A stretch of 64,000 nucleotides of DNA from Spirulinaceae cyanobacterium SM2_1_0 (GTDB lineage Bacteria; Cyanobacteriota; Cyanobacteriia; Cyanobacteriales; Spirulinaceae): assembly GCA_012031265.1 (NCBI GenBank), contig JAAUTY010000015.1, positions 1-64,000 of the forward strand, written 5' to 3'. Shown piece after piece: positions 8,467-18,239 of this stretch (position 1 is its first letter; the number at the start of each line of letters is the position of its first letter). The notes beneath the pieces were generated by a model that saw only the letters and a list, made by a program, of their open reading frames with translations, had not been told where the DNA came from and did no database searches. A program made the translations under genes and the position numbers.

Positions 8467-8877
8467 ATGAAGATGACCTATCGGGGGATTCAGTACGAGC
8501 GCGAGCCGTTTTCCCTAGAGGTGCAGGAGAGTGAGCTGGTAGGAACCTATCGGGGTTGCCGATACCACTACCGCTACCCACAGCACGTGCCACAATTGCG
8601 GCCGAAGCCGCCACTGCTCTATCGTGGCAACTCCTACCAAAGTTGCCCGCTGATTCAGACCGAGGTGGCACTGCGATCGCAACTCGTAGCGATCGCCCAA
8701 GCCTGTCAGACGACCGCAACTCATGAACCCGAGCTACAAATGGCGGCGGCCGTTCGCACCCACCGCGAGAATCTCCGCCAAAATCTCGCTCGTCGTCTCG
8801 CCGTGGCGCGATCGCAGGGCAATGCTGACCTCATCCAGGCCCTCGAACGCGAATCACAGCAGCTTGCCCATCACTAA
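8467..8877 (+). CDS. DUF4278 domain protein
   Basis: 136 aa. The N-terminal half is a DUF4278 domain: MTYRGIQYE, LVGTYRGCRYHYRYP and LLYRGNSYQ. The C-terminal half is helical and charged (AAAVRTHRENLRQNLARRLAVARSQGNADLI) and has no named family. The ATG at 8467 follows GGAGGGTTGAAATC, a good Shine-Dalgarno context. It lies 252 bases after the 59-aa paralogue and is followed by a strong intrinsic terminator at 8942. Function unknown. Confidence 0.85.
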   Translation: MKMTYRGIQYEREPFSLEVQESELVGTYRGCRYHYRYPQHVPQLRPKPPLLYRGNSYQSCPLIQTEVALRSQLVAIAQACQTTATHEPELQMAAAVRTHRENLRQNLARRLAVARSQGNADLIQALERESQQLAHH

Positions 8878-8941
8878 GCCAGCTCACCGAGCCTGCAACG
8901 TCAGCATTCGCTGACTTGACACAGACCGCAGATTCCACATC

Positions 8942-8971
8942 GCGCGCTTCTCAGCCCAGAAGCGCGCTTTT
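8942..8971 (+). terminator. Rho-independent terminator after DUF4278 gene
   Basis: A perfect 10-bp stem, GCGCGCTTCT at 8942-8951 and AGAAGCGCGC at 8958-8967, with the 6-base loop CAGCCC and a TTTT run directly after. It lies 65 bases past the DUF4278 stop, so it should end that transcript before acnB. Confidence 0.9.
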
Positions 8972-9101
8972 ATTGTTGCGAGTTTTAACTGTTCGTCCGA
9001 CACAAGCACTGCCAAATCGCCTAGGTTGTGATAATTAAGCAAAAAGCGAGCCACGCTCGCTCGCCCGTTCCGATGTTGTCGTTTCAGGAGGACAGAACTT
9101 C

Positions 9102-11707
9102 ATGCTTGATGTCTATCGCCAGCACGCGGCCGAACGCGCCGCCCTCGGCATTCCACCCCTGCCGCTAACGGCAGCGCAGACCTCGGAACTGTGCGAGCAG
9201 CTCAAAAATCCGCCGGACGCAGAGAAAGAAGAGCTATTGATGTTGCTGCGCGATCGCGTGCCGCCCGGTGTGGATGAAGCGGCCTACGTGAAAGCGGTTT
9301 TTTGACGGCGATCGCCAAAGACGAAATCCACTGCCCCCTCATTTCCCACCAGGGCGCGATCGACCTCCTCGGCACCATGGTCGGCGGCTACAACGTCCAA
9401 TCTCTAGTGGACTTGCTCAAGTCGCGGGATTCCAATCTCGCCGCTGAAGCCGCCAATGCCCTGAGCAAAACGCTGCTCGTCTTCGACGCCTTCAACGACG
9501 TGCTAGCCCTGTCGGAAGTCAATCCCTACGCCAAGCAAGTGATCGACGCCTGGGCAAACGCCGCCTGGTTCATCGCCAAGCCGAAGCTACCAGAGTCAAT
9601 CACGGTTACCGTCTTCAAAGTCCCCGGCGAAACCAATACTGACGACCTCTCACCCGCCCCCCACGCCACCACCCGCCCCGACATCCCGCTGCACGCCCTG
9701 GCCATGCTGGAGTCAAGGATGCCCCAAGGCTTAGAGACAATTGCCACCCTGAAACAGCAGGGTCACCCCGTCGCCTACGTCGGCGATGTCGTCGGCACCG
9801 GCTCCTCGCGCAAATCCGCGATCAATTCGCTGCTCTGGCACATCGGCAACGACATTCCCTTCATTCCCAACAAGCGCGCCGGGGGCTACATCCTCGGCGG
9901 CAAGATCGCGCCAATTTTCTTCAACACCGCCGAAGATTCCGGGGCGCTGCCCATTGAATGCGATGTTTCAGCCTTAAATACCGGCGACGTGATCACCATT
10001 CATCCCTACCGGGGCGAGATCACGAATGCAGCGAGTGCAGTGATCTCAACTTTTGAGCTAAAGCCGGAGACGATCCTGGATGAAGTGCGTGCAGGTGGAC
10101 GGATTCCGCTGCTCATCGGTCGGAGCCTGACGGACAAAACCCGCGAAGCCTTGGGGTTAGAAACCAGCACCCTCTTTGTGCGCCCGACGATCCCGGCGGC
10201 CAGCGACCAAGGCTTCACACTCGCTCAGAAAATGGTTGGTAAGGCTTGTGGGCTACCGGGCGTGCGGCCGGGCACTGCCTGCGAGCCACTGATGACGACG
10301 GTTGGCTCCCAGGACACGACCGGGCCGATGACCCGCGACGAGCTAAAAGAACTCGCCTGCCTGGGATTTAGTGCTGACCTGGTGATGCAGAGCTTCTGCC
10401 ACACCGCCGCCTACCCAAAGCCGGTGGATGTGACCACACACCAGCAGCTTCCCGACTTCTTCTCGACGCGGGGCGGTGTGGCCCTACGACCCGGCGATGG
10501 TATCATCCACTCCTGGCTCAACCGGATGCTGCTCCCCGATACCGTCGGCACCGGCGGCGACTCGCACACGCGCTTCCCGCTGGGGATCTCGTTCCCGGCT
10601 GGATCGGGCTTGGTCGCGTTTGCTGCCGCTCTAGGCGTGATGCCGCTGGATATGCCGGAATCGGTGTTGGTGAAATTCACAGGCGAGATTCAACCCGGCG
10701 TCACGCTGCGGGACATTGTGCACGCCATTCCCTACGTCGCGATCCAGGAGGGCAAACTGACGGTAGCGACCGAGGGCAAGAAAAATGTCTTCTCGGGCCG
10801 GATTATGGAAATGGAAGGGTTGCCGGATCTCAAGGTGGAGCAGGCATTTGAACTGACTGATGCGACGGCGGAGCGCTCCTGTGCGGGCTGCACCATCAAG
10901 CTGGGTGAGGAGACGATTGCGGAATACCTGCGCTCGAACATCGCCCTGCTCAAAAATATGGCGGCACGTGGCTACCAGGATGCGCGCACGATCCTGCGCC
11001 GGGTGGCGAAGATGGAGGAGTGGCTTGCGAATCCGGAGCTGATGGCGGCGGATGCTGATGCCGAATATGTCGATACGCTGACGGTGAATCTGAGCGAAAT
11101 CAAGGAGCCGGTTCTGTCAGCGCCCAATGACCCGGACAATATCAAGCTGCTCTCGGAGTGTGCAGGCGACCAGATCGATGAGGTCTTCATCGGTTCCTGT
11201 ATGACCAATATCGGTCACTACCGGGCGGCGGCGAAGGTGCTGGAAAATGCTGGGCCGGTGAAGGTGCGGCTCTGGATCTGCCCGCCGACGCGCATGGATG
11301 AGAAACAACTGCGCGAGGAGGGCATCTACGGCATCTATGCGGCGGCGGGGGCGCGGACGGAGATGCCGGGCTGCTCGCTCTGCATGGGCAATCAGGCGCG
11401 GGTGGAGGATGGCGCGACGGTGATGTCCACTTCGACGCGCAATTTCAACAACCGCATGGGCAAAGGCGCACGGGTCTACCTCGGCTCGGCGGAGCTATCG
11501 GCAGTCTGTGCGCTGCTGGGTCGCATCCCGACGCGGGAGGAGTACCTGGCGATCATGAAGGAGAAGGTCGATCCGTTTGCAGCCGATCTCTACCGCTACC
11601 TCAACTTCGACCAGATTGCCGGTTTTGAAGATGAGGGCCGGGTGATCCCGCTGGAGCAGATGCCCCGGATCGAGGACATCCTGGGGATGCCGGTCGGCGT
11701 GAAGTAA
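9102..11707 (+). CDS. acnB: Aconitate hydratase B, interrupted by a one-base frameshift
   Basis: AcnB interconverts citrate and isocitrate (and hydrates 2-methylisocitrate) using a [4Fe-4S] cluster. The frame from 9102 gives 67 aa ending AAYVKAVF then TGA (9303). The rest (9302-11707) continues in the -1 frame with LTAIAKDE, which matches the normal AcnB sequence exactly at the junction. Together they give about 868 aa, the full family length. The swivel domain ([29 protein letters not shown]), [17 protein letters not shown], and cluster cysteines in [13 protein letters not shown] and GCSLCMGNQ are all intact. The break is in a run of six T at 9298-9303; seven T would restore the frame. A strong AGGAGG precedes ATG 9102. 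A sequencing error is most likely; slippage at TTT-TGA is an alternative. Confidence 0.93.
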
Positions 11708-11714
11708 GTGCATA

Positions 11715-11800
11715 CAGGAAGACCCTCTCCCAAGCTGGGAGAGGGCTGCCGGCTCTCTGCTCCTGGCTTGGGAGCAGGGCGGGGGATGAGGGGGGCGAGG
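11715..11800. repeat. Intergenic repeat with strong hairpin, possible acnB terminator
   Basis: Directly after acnB. CCCTCTCCCA (11723-11732) pairs with TGGGAGAGGG (11736-11745) around a 3-base loop, followed by a second, weaker pair (CTGCTCCTGGC / CTTGGGAGCAGG). The CCCTCTCCCA...TGGGAGAGGG motif is a common dispersed cyanobacterial repeat, and a related piece occurs at 56770-56789. There is no T-run, so termination is only possible. Confidence 0.5.
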
Positions 11801-11947
11801 TTGGGGTTCCAAGCGCAGGATTGGGGAGCAATGACCGATTGAATCGCATCGCCATTGATGCCGTCCTCTACTAGGGCAAGGGTCTCGTTAGCGTTGCTGA
11901 TCACCCCCCTTATAATTGCAAGAGTGTTCCATCGCGATCGCCCCCTC

Positions 11948-13567
11948 ATGCCCATCGACCTAACTACCGAACTCGAAAATGCGGTCGAGAGCCGCCGCAA
12001 CTTTGCGATCATCTCGCACCCGGACGCCGGTAAAACGACGTTGACCGAAAAACTGCTGCTCTACGGTGGGGCAATCCACGAAGCGGGATCTGTGAAAGCG
12101 CGGCGAGCGCAGCGGCAAGCGACCTCGGACTGGATGGCGATGGAGCAGCAACGCGGCATCTCGATCACGTCAACGGTGCTGCAATTTGATTACGACAACT
12201 ATCAGATCAACTTGCTCGACACCCCCGGTCACCAAGACTTCAGCGAAGACACCTACCGCACGTTGGCCGCCGCTGACAATGCTGTGATGCTGATCGATGC
12301 GGCTAAGGGTCTGGAACCGCAGACCCGCAAGCTGTTCGAGGTCTGCAAAATGCGCGGCTTGCCGATTTTTACCTTTGTCAATAAGCTCGACCGTCCGGGT
12401 CGCGAGCCGCTGGAGCTATTGGATGAGATCGAGCAAGAACTGGGCTTGCAAACCTATGCGGTGAACTGGCCGATCGGCATGGGCGATCGCTTCCAGGGCG
12501 TCTTCGACCGCCGCTTGCAGCAGTTCCACCTCTTTGAGCGCCGTGCCCACGGCAGCCGCACGGCTGGCGAGACGGTGGTGAATCTGGGTGACCCTCGGAT
12601 TGAAGAGGTTTTGTCCCAAGACCTCTACTACCAGCTCAAAGAAGATTTGGAAATCCTGGAAGAAATCGCCGCCGATTTTGACCTAGCGAAGATTCATGCG
12701 GGCAAACTGACCCCGGTTTTCTTCGGTAGTGCGATGACCAACTTTGGCGTCCAGCTCTTTCTAGAAGCATTTCTGGAATACGCCCAGCCCCCGGAAACAC
12801 GCCTGTCTTCGCAAGGCGAGATGCCGCCGACTTATCCAGAATTCACCGGTTTTGTGTTCAAGCTGCAAGCAAATATGGATCCGAAACACCGCGATCGCGT
12901 CGCCTTCATCCGGGTCTGCACCGGCAAGTTTGAGCGCGACATGACCGTCAGCCACGCGCGCACCGGCAAAACCGTACGCCTGTCGCGGCCGCAGAAGCTG
13001 TTTGCCCAAGGCCGCGAATCGCTGGATGTCGCCTACCCCGGTGATGTGATCGGCCTCAATAATCCGGGCGTCTTTGCGATCGGCGACACGATTTATAACG
13101 GGCAAAAACTGGAATATGCGGGTATTCCCTGCTTTTCGCCGGAGCTATTTGCTTACCTAAAAAATCCCAACCCCTCGAAGTTTAAACAATTCCACAAAGG
13201 TGTCAGTGAATTGCGCGAGGAAGGGGCGGTGCAGATCATGTACTCGCCAGATGAGTTTAAGCGTGACCCGATTCTGGCAGCCGTCGGGCAACTGCAATTT
13301 GAAGTCGTACAGTTCCGGCTTCAGCAGGAATATAATGTCGAAACCCAACTCGAACCGCTCGGCTTTAGTCTGGCGCGCTGGGTTGCCGGCGGCTGGGAGG
13401 CGCTGGAAAAAGCGGGTCGCTTATTCAACACCATGATTGTAAAAGATAGCTGGGAGCGACCGGTTTTGCTGTTCAAAAATGAATGGAATCTTCAGCAAAT
13501 CGAAGCGGATCATCCGGAGCTGAAGCTTAACTCCACCGCCCCGGTGGGTTCGGGGCTGCAACCGTAA
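11948..13567 (+). CDS. prfC: Peptide chain release factor 3
   Basis: 539 aa. RF3 is a translational GTPase that recycles RF1 and RF2 from the ribosome. The G-domain motifs are present: [18 protein letters not shown] (Walker A), [11 protein letters not shown] (switch I), [16 protein letters not shown] (switch II), [19 protein letters not shown] (NKxD; the RF3-type spacing). The middle and C-terminal domains include [11 protein letters not shown] and [10 protein letters not shown]. The start is the ATG at 11948 ([10 protein letters not shown]), the usual RF3 N-terminus; the frame is open 31 codons further upstream with no homology. Its TAA overlaps the next gene's ATG (TAATG), implying translational coupling. 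Confidence 0.96.
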   Translation: MPIDLTTELENAVESRRNFAIISHPDAGKTTLTEKLLLYGGAIHEAGSVKARRAQRQATSDWMAMEQQRGISITSTVLQFDYDNYQINLLDTPGHQDFSEDTYRTLAAADNAVMLIDAAKGLEPQTRKLFEVCKMRGLPIFTFVNKLDRPGREPLELLDEIEQELGLQTYAVNWPIGMGDRFQGVFDRRLQQFHLFERRAHGSRTAGETVVNLGDPRIEEVLSQDLYYQLKEDLEILEEIAADFDLAKIHAGKLTPVFFGSAMTNFGVQLFLEAFLEYAQPPETRLSSQGEMPPTYPEFTGFVFKLQANMDPKHRDRVAFIRVCTGKFERDMTVSHARTGKTVRLSRPQKLFAQGRESLDVAYPGDVIGLNNPGVFAIGDTIYNGQKLEYAGIPCFSPELFAYLKNPNPSKFKQFHKGVSELREEGAVQIMYSPDEFKRDPILAAVGQLQFEVVQFRLQQEYNVETQLEPLGFSLARWVAGGWEALEKAGRLFNTMIVKDSWERPVLLFKNEWNLQQIEADHPELKLNSTAPVGSGLQP

Positions 13568-14271
13568 TGAAAACCATCGGCTTGCTGGGCGGCATGAGCT
13601 GGGAATCATCGTTGCTGTACTATCAGATCGTCAATCAGGCGACGCGCGATCGCCTCGGTGAGCTTCACTCAGCCCCCTGCATCTTGTACTCGGTCGATTT
13701 TGCGCCGATCGCCGCCTGGCAGCAGCAGGGTGACTGGGCTGCTGCCGCGCGTGTGCTCTGCGCCGCTGCCCAGACTCTAGAACGGGCGGGAGCTGACGTT
13801 GTGGTGCTCTGCACAAATACGATGCACAAGCTGGCGGCGGAAATCCAAGCGAGTATCGAGATCCCGCTGCTGCACATTGCCGATGCGATCGCCGCCCGTA
13901 TCCAAGCGGCTGGCTTGCAAACTGTCGCGCTGCTGGGGACACGCTTCACGATGGAGCAGGACTTCTACACCGGCCGTCTCGCCGATCGCCACAACATCAT
14001 CGCCGCTGTGCCAGAACCTGCCGCCCGCGAAACCGTGCATCGGATCATCTATGACGAGCTCTGTCAGGGGAAGATTCTTCCGGCCTCGCGATCGCAGTGC
14101 CGGGAGATTTTAATGAATCTTGTCGCTGCTGGGGCAGAGGGTCTCGTGCTCGCCTGTACCGAGCTGGAATTGCTGCTCACCGTCGAGGATGTGCCGATGC
14201 CGCTGTTTCCGACGGCACGGCTGCACGCGCTCGCCGCCGTGGATTGGGCGCTCAGGTCTGAGCGAGATTGA
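13567..14271 (+). CDS. Aspartate/glutamate racemase family protein
   Basis: 234 aa, matching cofactor-independent Asp/Glu racemases of the YgeA type. It starts [19 protein letters not shown], the classical amino-terminal signature. The two catalytic cysteines are visible in VLCTNTMHKL (about residue 82) and LACTELELLL (about residue 197). The enzyme interconverts L- and D-amino acids in the cytoplasm; which amino acid cannot be read from the sequence. It overlaps the prfC stop codon and is followed after 5 bases by a GNAT fragment. Confidence 0.93.
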   Translation: MKTIGLLGGMSWESSLLYYQIVNQATRDRLGELHSAPCILYSVDFAPIAAWQQQGDWAAAARVLCAAAQTLERAGADVVVLCTNTMHKLAAEIQASIEIPLLHIADAIAARIQAAGLQTVALLGTRFTMEQDFYTGRLADRHNIIAAVPEPAARETVHRIIYDELCQGKILPASRSQCREILMNLVAAGAEGLVLACTELELLLTVEDVPMPLFPTARLHALAAVDWALRSERD

Positions 14272-14276
14272 TCCGA

Positions 14277-14441
14277 ATGACGATCACGATCCGCACTGCG
14301 ACTCTGGCTGATGTGGCGGCGATCGCCGCCCTGCATAACCGCTGCGCCGATCGCAACCAGGCCACGAGTGAGCGCGGTTTTCTGGTCACATCGATCACCG
14401 TTGCGGAGATCGAGGAAGAGTTCGCTGAGAATTTAGAGTAG
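14277..14441 (+). pseudogene. N-terminal fragment of a GNAT acetyltransferase
   Basis: 54 codons starting at the ATG at 14277, just 5 bases after the racemase stop. The sequence ITIRTATLADVAAIAALHNRC followed by TSERGFLVTS is a standard N-terminus (beta-1, alpha-1) of a GNAT N-acetyltransferase. The acetyl-CoA-binding signature and everything after about residue 50 are missing, and the following 90 bases before the convergent homocitrate synthase gene cannot hold them. This is a truncated remnant, perhaps left by a deletion that joined the racemase operon to the next gene. Confidence 0.7.
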
Positions 14442-14530
14442 CTGCTCGCCATAAAGTGAGCGAGCTGGTACGACAGCACCAGACTCGCCGTCGCTTCACC
14501 GAACCCGTGCAGCCATTGCCCGTGACGCAA

Positions 14531-15667
14531 TTAGTGAACCGATTGCAGTAGCACGCGATCGACATCCTCCAGCGTGAGTTCTTGTGTGTCGGCGAGGGCT
14601 TTGATCGCCTGCGTGGAGGCGCGTAACTGGGCTTCGTCCAGGTTTAAGCCCAGTTCCTGAGCGCGATGGGCGATCGCGTGCCAACCAGTCAAGCGGTGAC
14701 CGATGGCGATCGAACGGCTACAGGCAAAATCCTGCGGATTAATTGCCTCGTAGGTGGCAGGGTTCTTTAGCACGGCTTTGGTATGGATCCCGGCTTTGTG
14801 GCGAAAGGCACTCTCACCAACGATGCAATGATCGAAGGGTACGGCAACACCGACTTTGCGCGAGACCAATTGGTGGAGATAGATGAGCTGATGCAAGCGA
14901 TACTTATCACGCAGGCCATCGGGATCGCTAGCGTAGAGGCGGGCAATCAGGCCCGCGAGCGAGGTGATGCCGTTGCGTTCCCCAATGCCCATGATGGTCG
15001 TGTCGATATGGGTAGCACCGGCTTCGAGGGCGACGTAGCTATTGGCGATCGCGCAACCCGTGTCATTGTGGCAGTGAAATTCGATGTCAGCCTGGGTCAC
15101 ACGGCGGAGATCGCGCACCATCTCCATGACTTGGAGCGGCGTACTGATGCCGACAGTATCAGCCATCCCAAAGCGCTGCACGATGCCGAGTTGCTCAACG
15201 GCACCGTACACCTTGAGCAACTCCTGGCGATCGCTGCGAAAGGAGTCTTCCGTCGAAAATCTTAGCTCTAGAGCGGGGGCTTGCTCACGGATGTAGCCCA
15301 GCACCGTCGCCGCCATGTCAATGATTTGGTCGATGCTCTTGCCGTGGCTGAACTGGCGCAACATCGCCGAGGTGCCGATGACGAGATTGATGCCATCGAC
15401 GCCGGTATCAAGCGCGACTTTGGCATCATCAAGATGACAGCGAATGTGCGTCAGTAACTTGGCCGACAGGTCGCGATTCGCCAGTGCTTGGCAATCTTGG
15501 CGTGACTGCGGTGAGGCACAGGGCGAAGTCACTTCAATGTACTCAACACCCAAGAAATCTAGGCTTTCAGCGATCTCAATCTTATCCGCCGTTGAAAAAT
15601 GAGCACTCGCAAACTGCTCGCCTTCGCGGAGCGTGCTGTCGATAATGGCAAATTGAGTCAGTGACAT
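14531..15667 (-). CDS. Homocitrate synthase, Lys20/NifV-like
   Basis: 378 aa. The protein resembles the yeast-type homocitrate synthases of the aminoadipate lysine pathway more than typical bacterial NifV or isopropylmalate synthase: IIDSTLREGEQFASAHF, VEYIEVTSPCASPQSR, LTHIRCHLDDAKVALDTGVDG, RQFSHGKS, FSTEDSFRSD, FHCHNDTGCAIANSY and GIGERNGITSLAGL. The TLREGEQ motif supplies the metal-binding Asp; HCHND carries the metal-binding His pair. Expected reaction: acetyl-CoA + 2-oxoglutarate to homocitrate. Cyanobacteria make lysine by the diaminopimelate route, and no nif genes are here, so its purpose is unclear. The length lacks the LeuA-type regulatory domain, as expected. Motif-based assignment; substrate not proven. 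Confidence 0.85.
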   Translation of the reverse strand: MSLTQFAIIDSTLREGEQFASAHFSTADKIEIAESLDFLGVEYIEVTSPCASPQSRQDCQALANRDLSAKLLTHIRCHLDDAKVALDTGVDGINLVIGTSAMLRQFSHGKSIDQIIDMAATVLGYIREQAPALELRFSTEDSFRSDRQELLKVYGAVEQLGIVQRFGMADTVGISTPLQVMEMVRDLRRVTQADIEFHCHNDTGCAIANSYVALEAGATHIDTTIMGIGERNGITSLAGLIARLYASDPDGLRDKYRLHQLIYLHQLVSRKVGVAVPFDHCIVGESAFRHKAGIHTKAVLKNPATYEAINPQDFACSRSIAIGHRLTGWHAIAHRAQELGLNLDEAQLRASTQAIKALADTQELTLEDVDRVLLQSVH

Positions 15668-15772
15668 GGGCGCATTTACCTCGAGAGACGTGAATGACGA
15701 GCGATGAGTTCAGGACGATCTGAGCAGTTCCAGAGCGGGTGCACCCCAACTTTGGCAAATTCATGACTCACT

Positions 15773-15875
15773 CTGCGAGCAGCTGCTGCGCGTCTACATC
15801 CCCCAGCTCCTTCTCCCAGAAAGTGGAGAAGGGGAGCCGGATTTAGGGTGAGGGCGACGCAACTGGGATACTCCC
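15773..15875. repeat. Dispersed repeat (family 3), copy 1
   Basis: Begins CTGCGAGCAGCTGCTGCGCG and continues with CTACATCCCCCAGC, CTTCTCCC, ATTTAGGGTG and CTGGGATACTCCC. The same ordered blocks occur at 56696-56854. Contains the internal pair CTTCTCC/GGAGAAG. Non-coding. Confidence 0.7.
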
Positions 15876-15979
15876 TTCCCGAGCCATGGGCCGGTGATTG
15901 ACAGCCGTGAGCCGCCTCATGACCGTGCTCAGCGCCGAACAAGAGGAAACCACCATGCTTGAGGGGATTAAGCCTCAGT

Positions 15980-16045
15980 ACTGGTGGCGAAGATCCAATG
16001 TTTGACTTCAGAACTGGTGGCGAAGATCCAATGTTTGACTTCAGA
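15980..16045. repeat. Perfect 33-bp tandem duplication
   Basis: Two adjacent identical 33-base units (15980-16012 and 16013-16045), each beginning ACTGGTGGCGAAGATCCAAT. This is a recent tandem duplication in the non-coding stretch between the homocitrate synthase and dioxygenase genes; no function seen. Confidence 0.85.
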
Positions 16046-16307
16046 AAATTCCCTGAATGATCAGCCTTAGACTAGCCTGCCAAATGCCAGATAAGCCATG
16101 GGACTAGTATTATTACTGATTCAAGGTTTCTACAATTGACGCTGGGCGAATTCCGGCAACTCTGAAATTAGCGCACACTACCAATTTGAGTCGCAAAATG
16201 TGCTCTAGACAACTAATAAAACGAAGCCGACAGACCCAATTCGCAAGCGGCGAACTGTTCTCCTAATCATAGCTTTTTCGCTGGAGGGTCGCACCCTCAC
16301 AAATAAC
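16046..16307. other. Non-coding stretch between homocitrate synthase and dioxygenase genes
   Basis: AT-richer than its surroundings. I see no gene, RNA or clear terminator. The whole gap 15668-16307 (640 bases) is unusually long for this dense region and also holds the family-3 repeat and the 33-bp duplication, so it looks like a decayed or rearranged locus. Confidence 0.4.
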
Positions 16308-17203
16308 CTAAGCCACAATATCTCCAAGGCGAACGTGGATGTCACGCTTGGCATCGGTATAGGCGTGGCGGCCATGCAGCCAGCGGGTGTTATCAATGAG
16401 TAATAAATCACCTGGCTGCCAAGCAATGGGGATGGTCAATTCTTCAGCGAGCGATCGCAATTCAGTCGCCACAGTCGTCGGAATCTCTGACCCGTCTGCC
16501 AAGCGAACATAGCTCGTGGTTTCGCCCACGATGCCGTCTAGCAGCGGCAGAATATTGTTAATAAAGACGGGGTTCTGGGTGTAGCGACTGGTAGAAATCG
16601 CCGAGCGGGTTGAGCGCGTCGTCAGCGATCGCGTCGCGGCCTCCAGTTCAAATTCGATCTCGTTCTCAGCACAAATGCGGGCAAGCTCATCGAGATCATC
16701 CGTCTGGTAAACCCGCTGCCAGACGCCATCCGGGTAAGTTCGCCAATAGACCAGATCCTGGCTCGCGAAGAGCGATCGCGTCTCCGGCTGCAAGCGCGCA
16801 TAAAACAGCTCGCCATCGGCCACCGTCGTCTCCCCCGCCTCAGCCGCCGGAACCGCGCAGTAGAACCAGATGACCGACGGCCGCTGCTTCATATAGTACA
16901 TTTCGCCATGTAGCGACACCGCATAGCGCAGATGGCTGCCCGTCACCGCCAGCACCGTGCTGTCGTTGCCGACCTGAGCGCGCGGGATCGCACCGCCGCG
17001 ATAGGGCATGAAGTTGGTGCTGAGTTGACCGCTGAGCTGCTTGAACTCGTCTGGACTCGCCCGGAAGTTTTGCAACAAAACCACTCCCGTCGTGCGCAGG
17101 CGGTCGAGGAGGGTGGTGGGGTCGAGCGCCAGCAGCGGGGTTTCGCGTCGCTCCGGATACAAGTGCCTAGATCGTCGTGCAGCGGGGTGATGGTGATACT
17201 CAT
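16308..17203 (-). CDS. TauD/TfdA-like Fe(II)/2-oxoglutarate dioxygenase, probable frameshift near the start
   Basis: About 298 aa when repaired. The main frame (16308-17162) shows LLDRLRTTGVVLLQNFR, the metal-binding LHGEMYY (H-x-E), and a C-terminal LIDNTRWLHGRHAY with the distal His and the Arg for 2-oxoglutarate. These are features of the TauD/SyrP-like dioxygenases that hydroxylate amino acids or small acids. In the main frame only a TTG at 17162 is available. In the neighbouring frame, directly upstream, the sequence MSITITPLHDDLG (ATG at 17203) is a typical TauD N-terminus. One added base in the AA at 17161-17162 joins the two. Substrate unknown; the homocitrate synthase and racemase nearby hint at an amino-acid-like substrate. 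Confidence 0.75.
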
Positions 17204-17348
17204 TCGCCGTTTGAGAGGGGTGCGATCGCCAACTGGATCATCAGGAACAGGAGCACCCAACCGCGCTGAGAATCGCGTGCTGGATGATGGCGACCTCTAG
17301 CTTAGACCATGGTTTCTAGCTCTGGCTCCCGCTCAAAGCCAACAAAAA

Positions 17349-17367
17349 GGACGACCCATCGTCGTCC
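17349..17367 (-). terminator. Rho-independent terminator downstream of the four-TM protein
   Basis: Read on the minus strand, GGACGAC and GTCGTCC pair across a 5-base loop (17349-17367) and are followed by TTTTT (complement of 17344-17348). It lies about 50 bases after the stop of the minus-strand phage-holin-family gene. Confidence 0.8.
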
Positions 17368-17415
17368 CCAGGCGTTTTTTCACCGGTTTCGATACCGATT
17401 GCCGATCGGAAAAAT

Positions 17416-17772
17416 TTAAATCTCTTCAACCGACCGACCGAAGACCAGCCGATCCAGCAAGCCAGACAGCAGCGACAGCACGATCGAGCCAAACAGCGCC
17501 GGGAAAAAGCCGCCGACTGTGAAGCCCGGGGTCAGGTAACCGACCAGCCCAAAGGCGATCGCATTGATCGCCAGCAAAAAGAGTCCCAAGGTCAAAATCG
17601 TCAGCGGCAGCGTAAACAGGATCAAAACCGGTTTGACAATCGCATTCACCAAACCAAACACCGCCGCGGCAATCAGCGCCGCCACTGGGCCCGTAATCGT
17701 CAGGCCGGGAACGAGCCAAGCGGTCAACAAAACCGCGCCCGCCGCCACCAGCCAAGTCAGAAAGAACTGCAT
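17416..17772 (-). CDS. Phage holin family IV-type membrane protein (PF04020)
   Basis: 118 aa with four predicted membrane helices: FFLTWLVAAGAVLLTAWLVPG, ALIAAAVFGLVNAIV, a stretch from ILFTLPLTI through GLFLLAINAIAFGLVG, and LFGSIVLSLLSGLL. The LVPG, VNAIVKPVLILFTLPLTILTLG and GF.V pattern is the widespread bacterial PF04020 family, named for phage holin similarity but chromosomally conserved and of unknown role. Start at the ATG at 17772 because GGAGGG lies 7 bases upstream; an ATG 10 codons earlier adds residues without homology. Confidence 0.9.
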   Translation of the reverse strand: MQFFLTWLVAAGAVLLTAWLVPGLTITGPVAALIAAAVFGLVNAIVKPVLILFTLPLTILTLGLFLLAINAIAFGLVGYLTPGFTVGGFFPALFGSIVLSLLSGLLDRLVFGRSVEEI

Positions 17773-17802
17773 AATTTGCCCTCCACATCGTCTCAACTTC
17801 AA

Positions 17803-18239
17803 TTTTAGGGGGTGTCATCAAAGTTCCGGAGCTTGCCAGGGTGCGTATTCTACGACCTCGGCTTTTTCCTAGGGCAGCAGGTCGCGAACCGCTATTCTCG
17901 CTATCACTCTTTAGGAAACCAGTGCCTTGAGCGCTTGGTGCCGGATTACTCCCTGTTGGCACCTTCAGGATGATTCTTATAAAACATTCACTTGTAAGCC
18001 CCGATGGTGGGGGGCAAAGGGGGGTCAGAGGATCACGCTCATTATGAAGCACTGAAGAATCGCCAAGCGGACTCTAGGCCGTCAGTCATCCCTGGGCTGG
18101 CAGTGGATGGTGGGGTGATCGCGACCCACCCGGTTCCTCCGCTCGGCAATCTAATGGCAGCTCATTTCGTTGGACTACTCGAAGGATTGCCAAAGTAGGA
18201 CTTACCCTTCTGCACTCGGCTGGTATGCCTGGTTCAAAG
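17803..18239. other. Intergenic region with no recognisable gene
   Basis: Between the four-TM protein and hypD. Small open frames here lack ribosome sites and homology. It contains a G-rich stretch (GGTGGGGGGCAAAGGGGGG near 18006) of no assigned role. The promoter for the four-TM gene should be at its left end. Confidence 0.35.

Noticed and set aside
14442-14530. Short frame VSELVRQHQTRRRFTEPV... after the GNAT fragment
   Set aside because: 31-40 residues, no start site and no family match; could be remnant coding DNA but cannot be supported.
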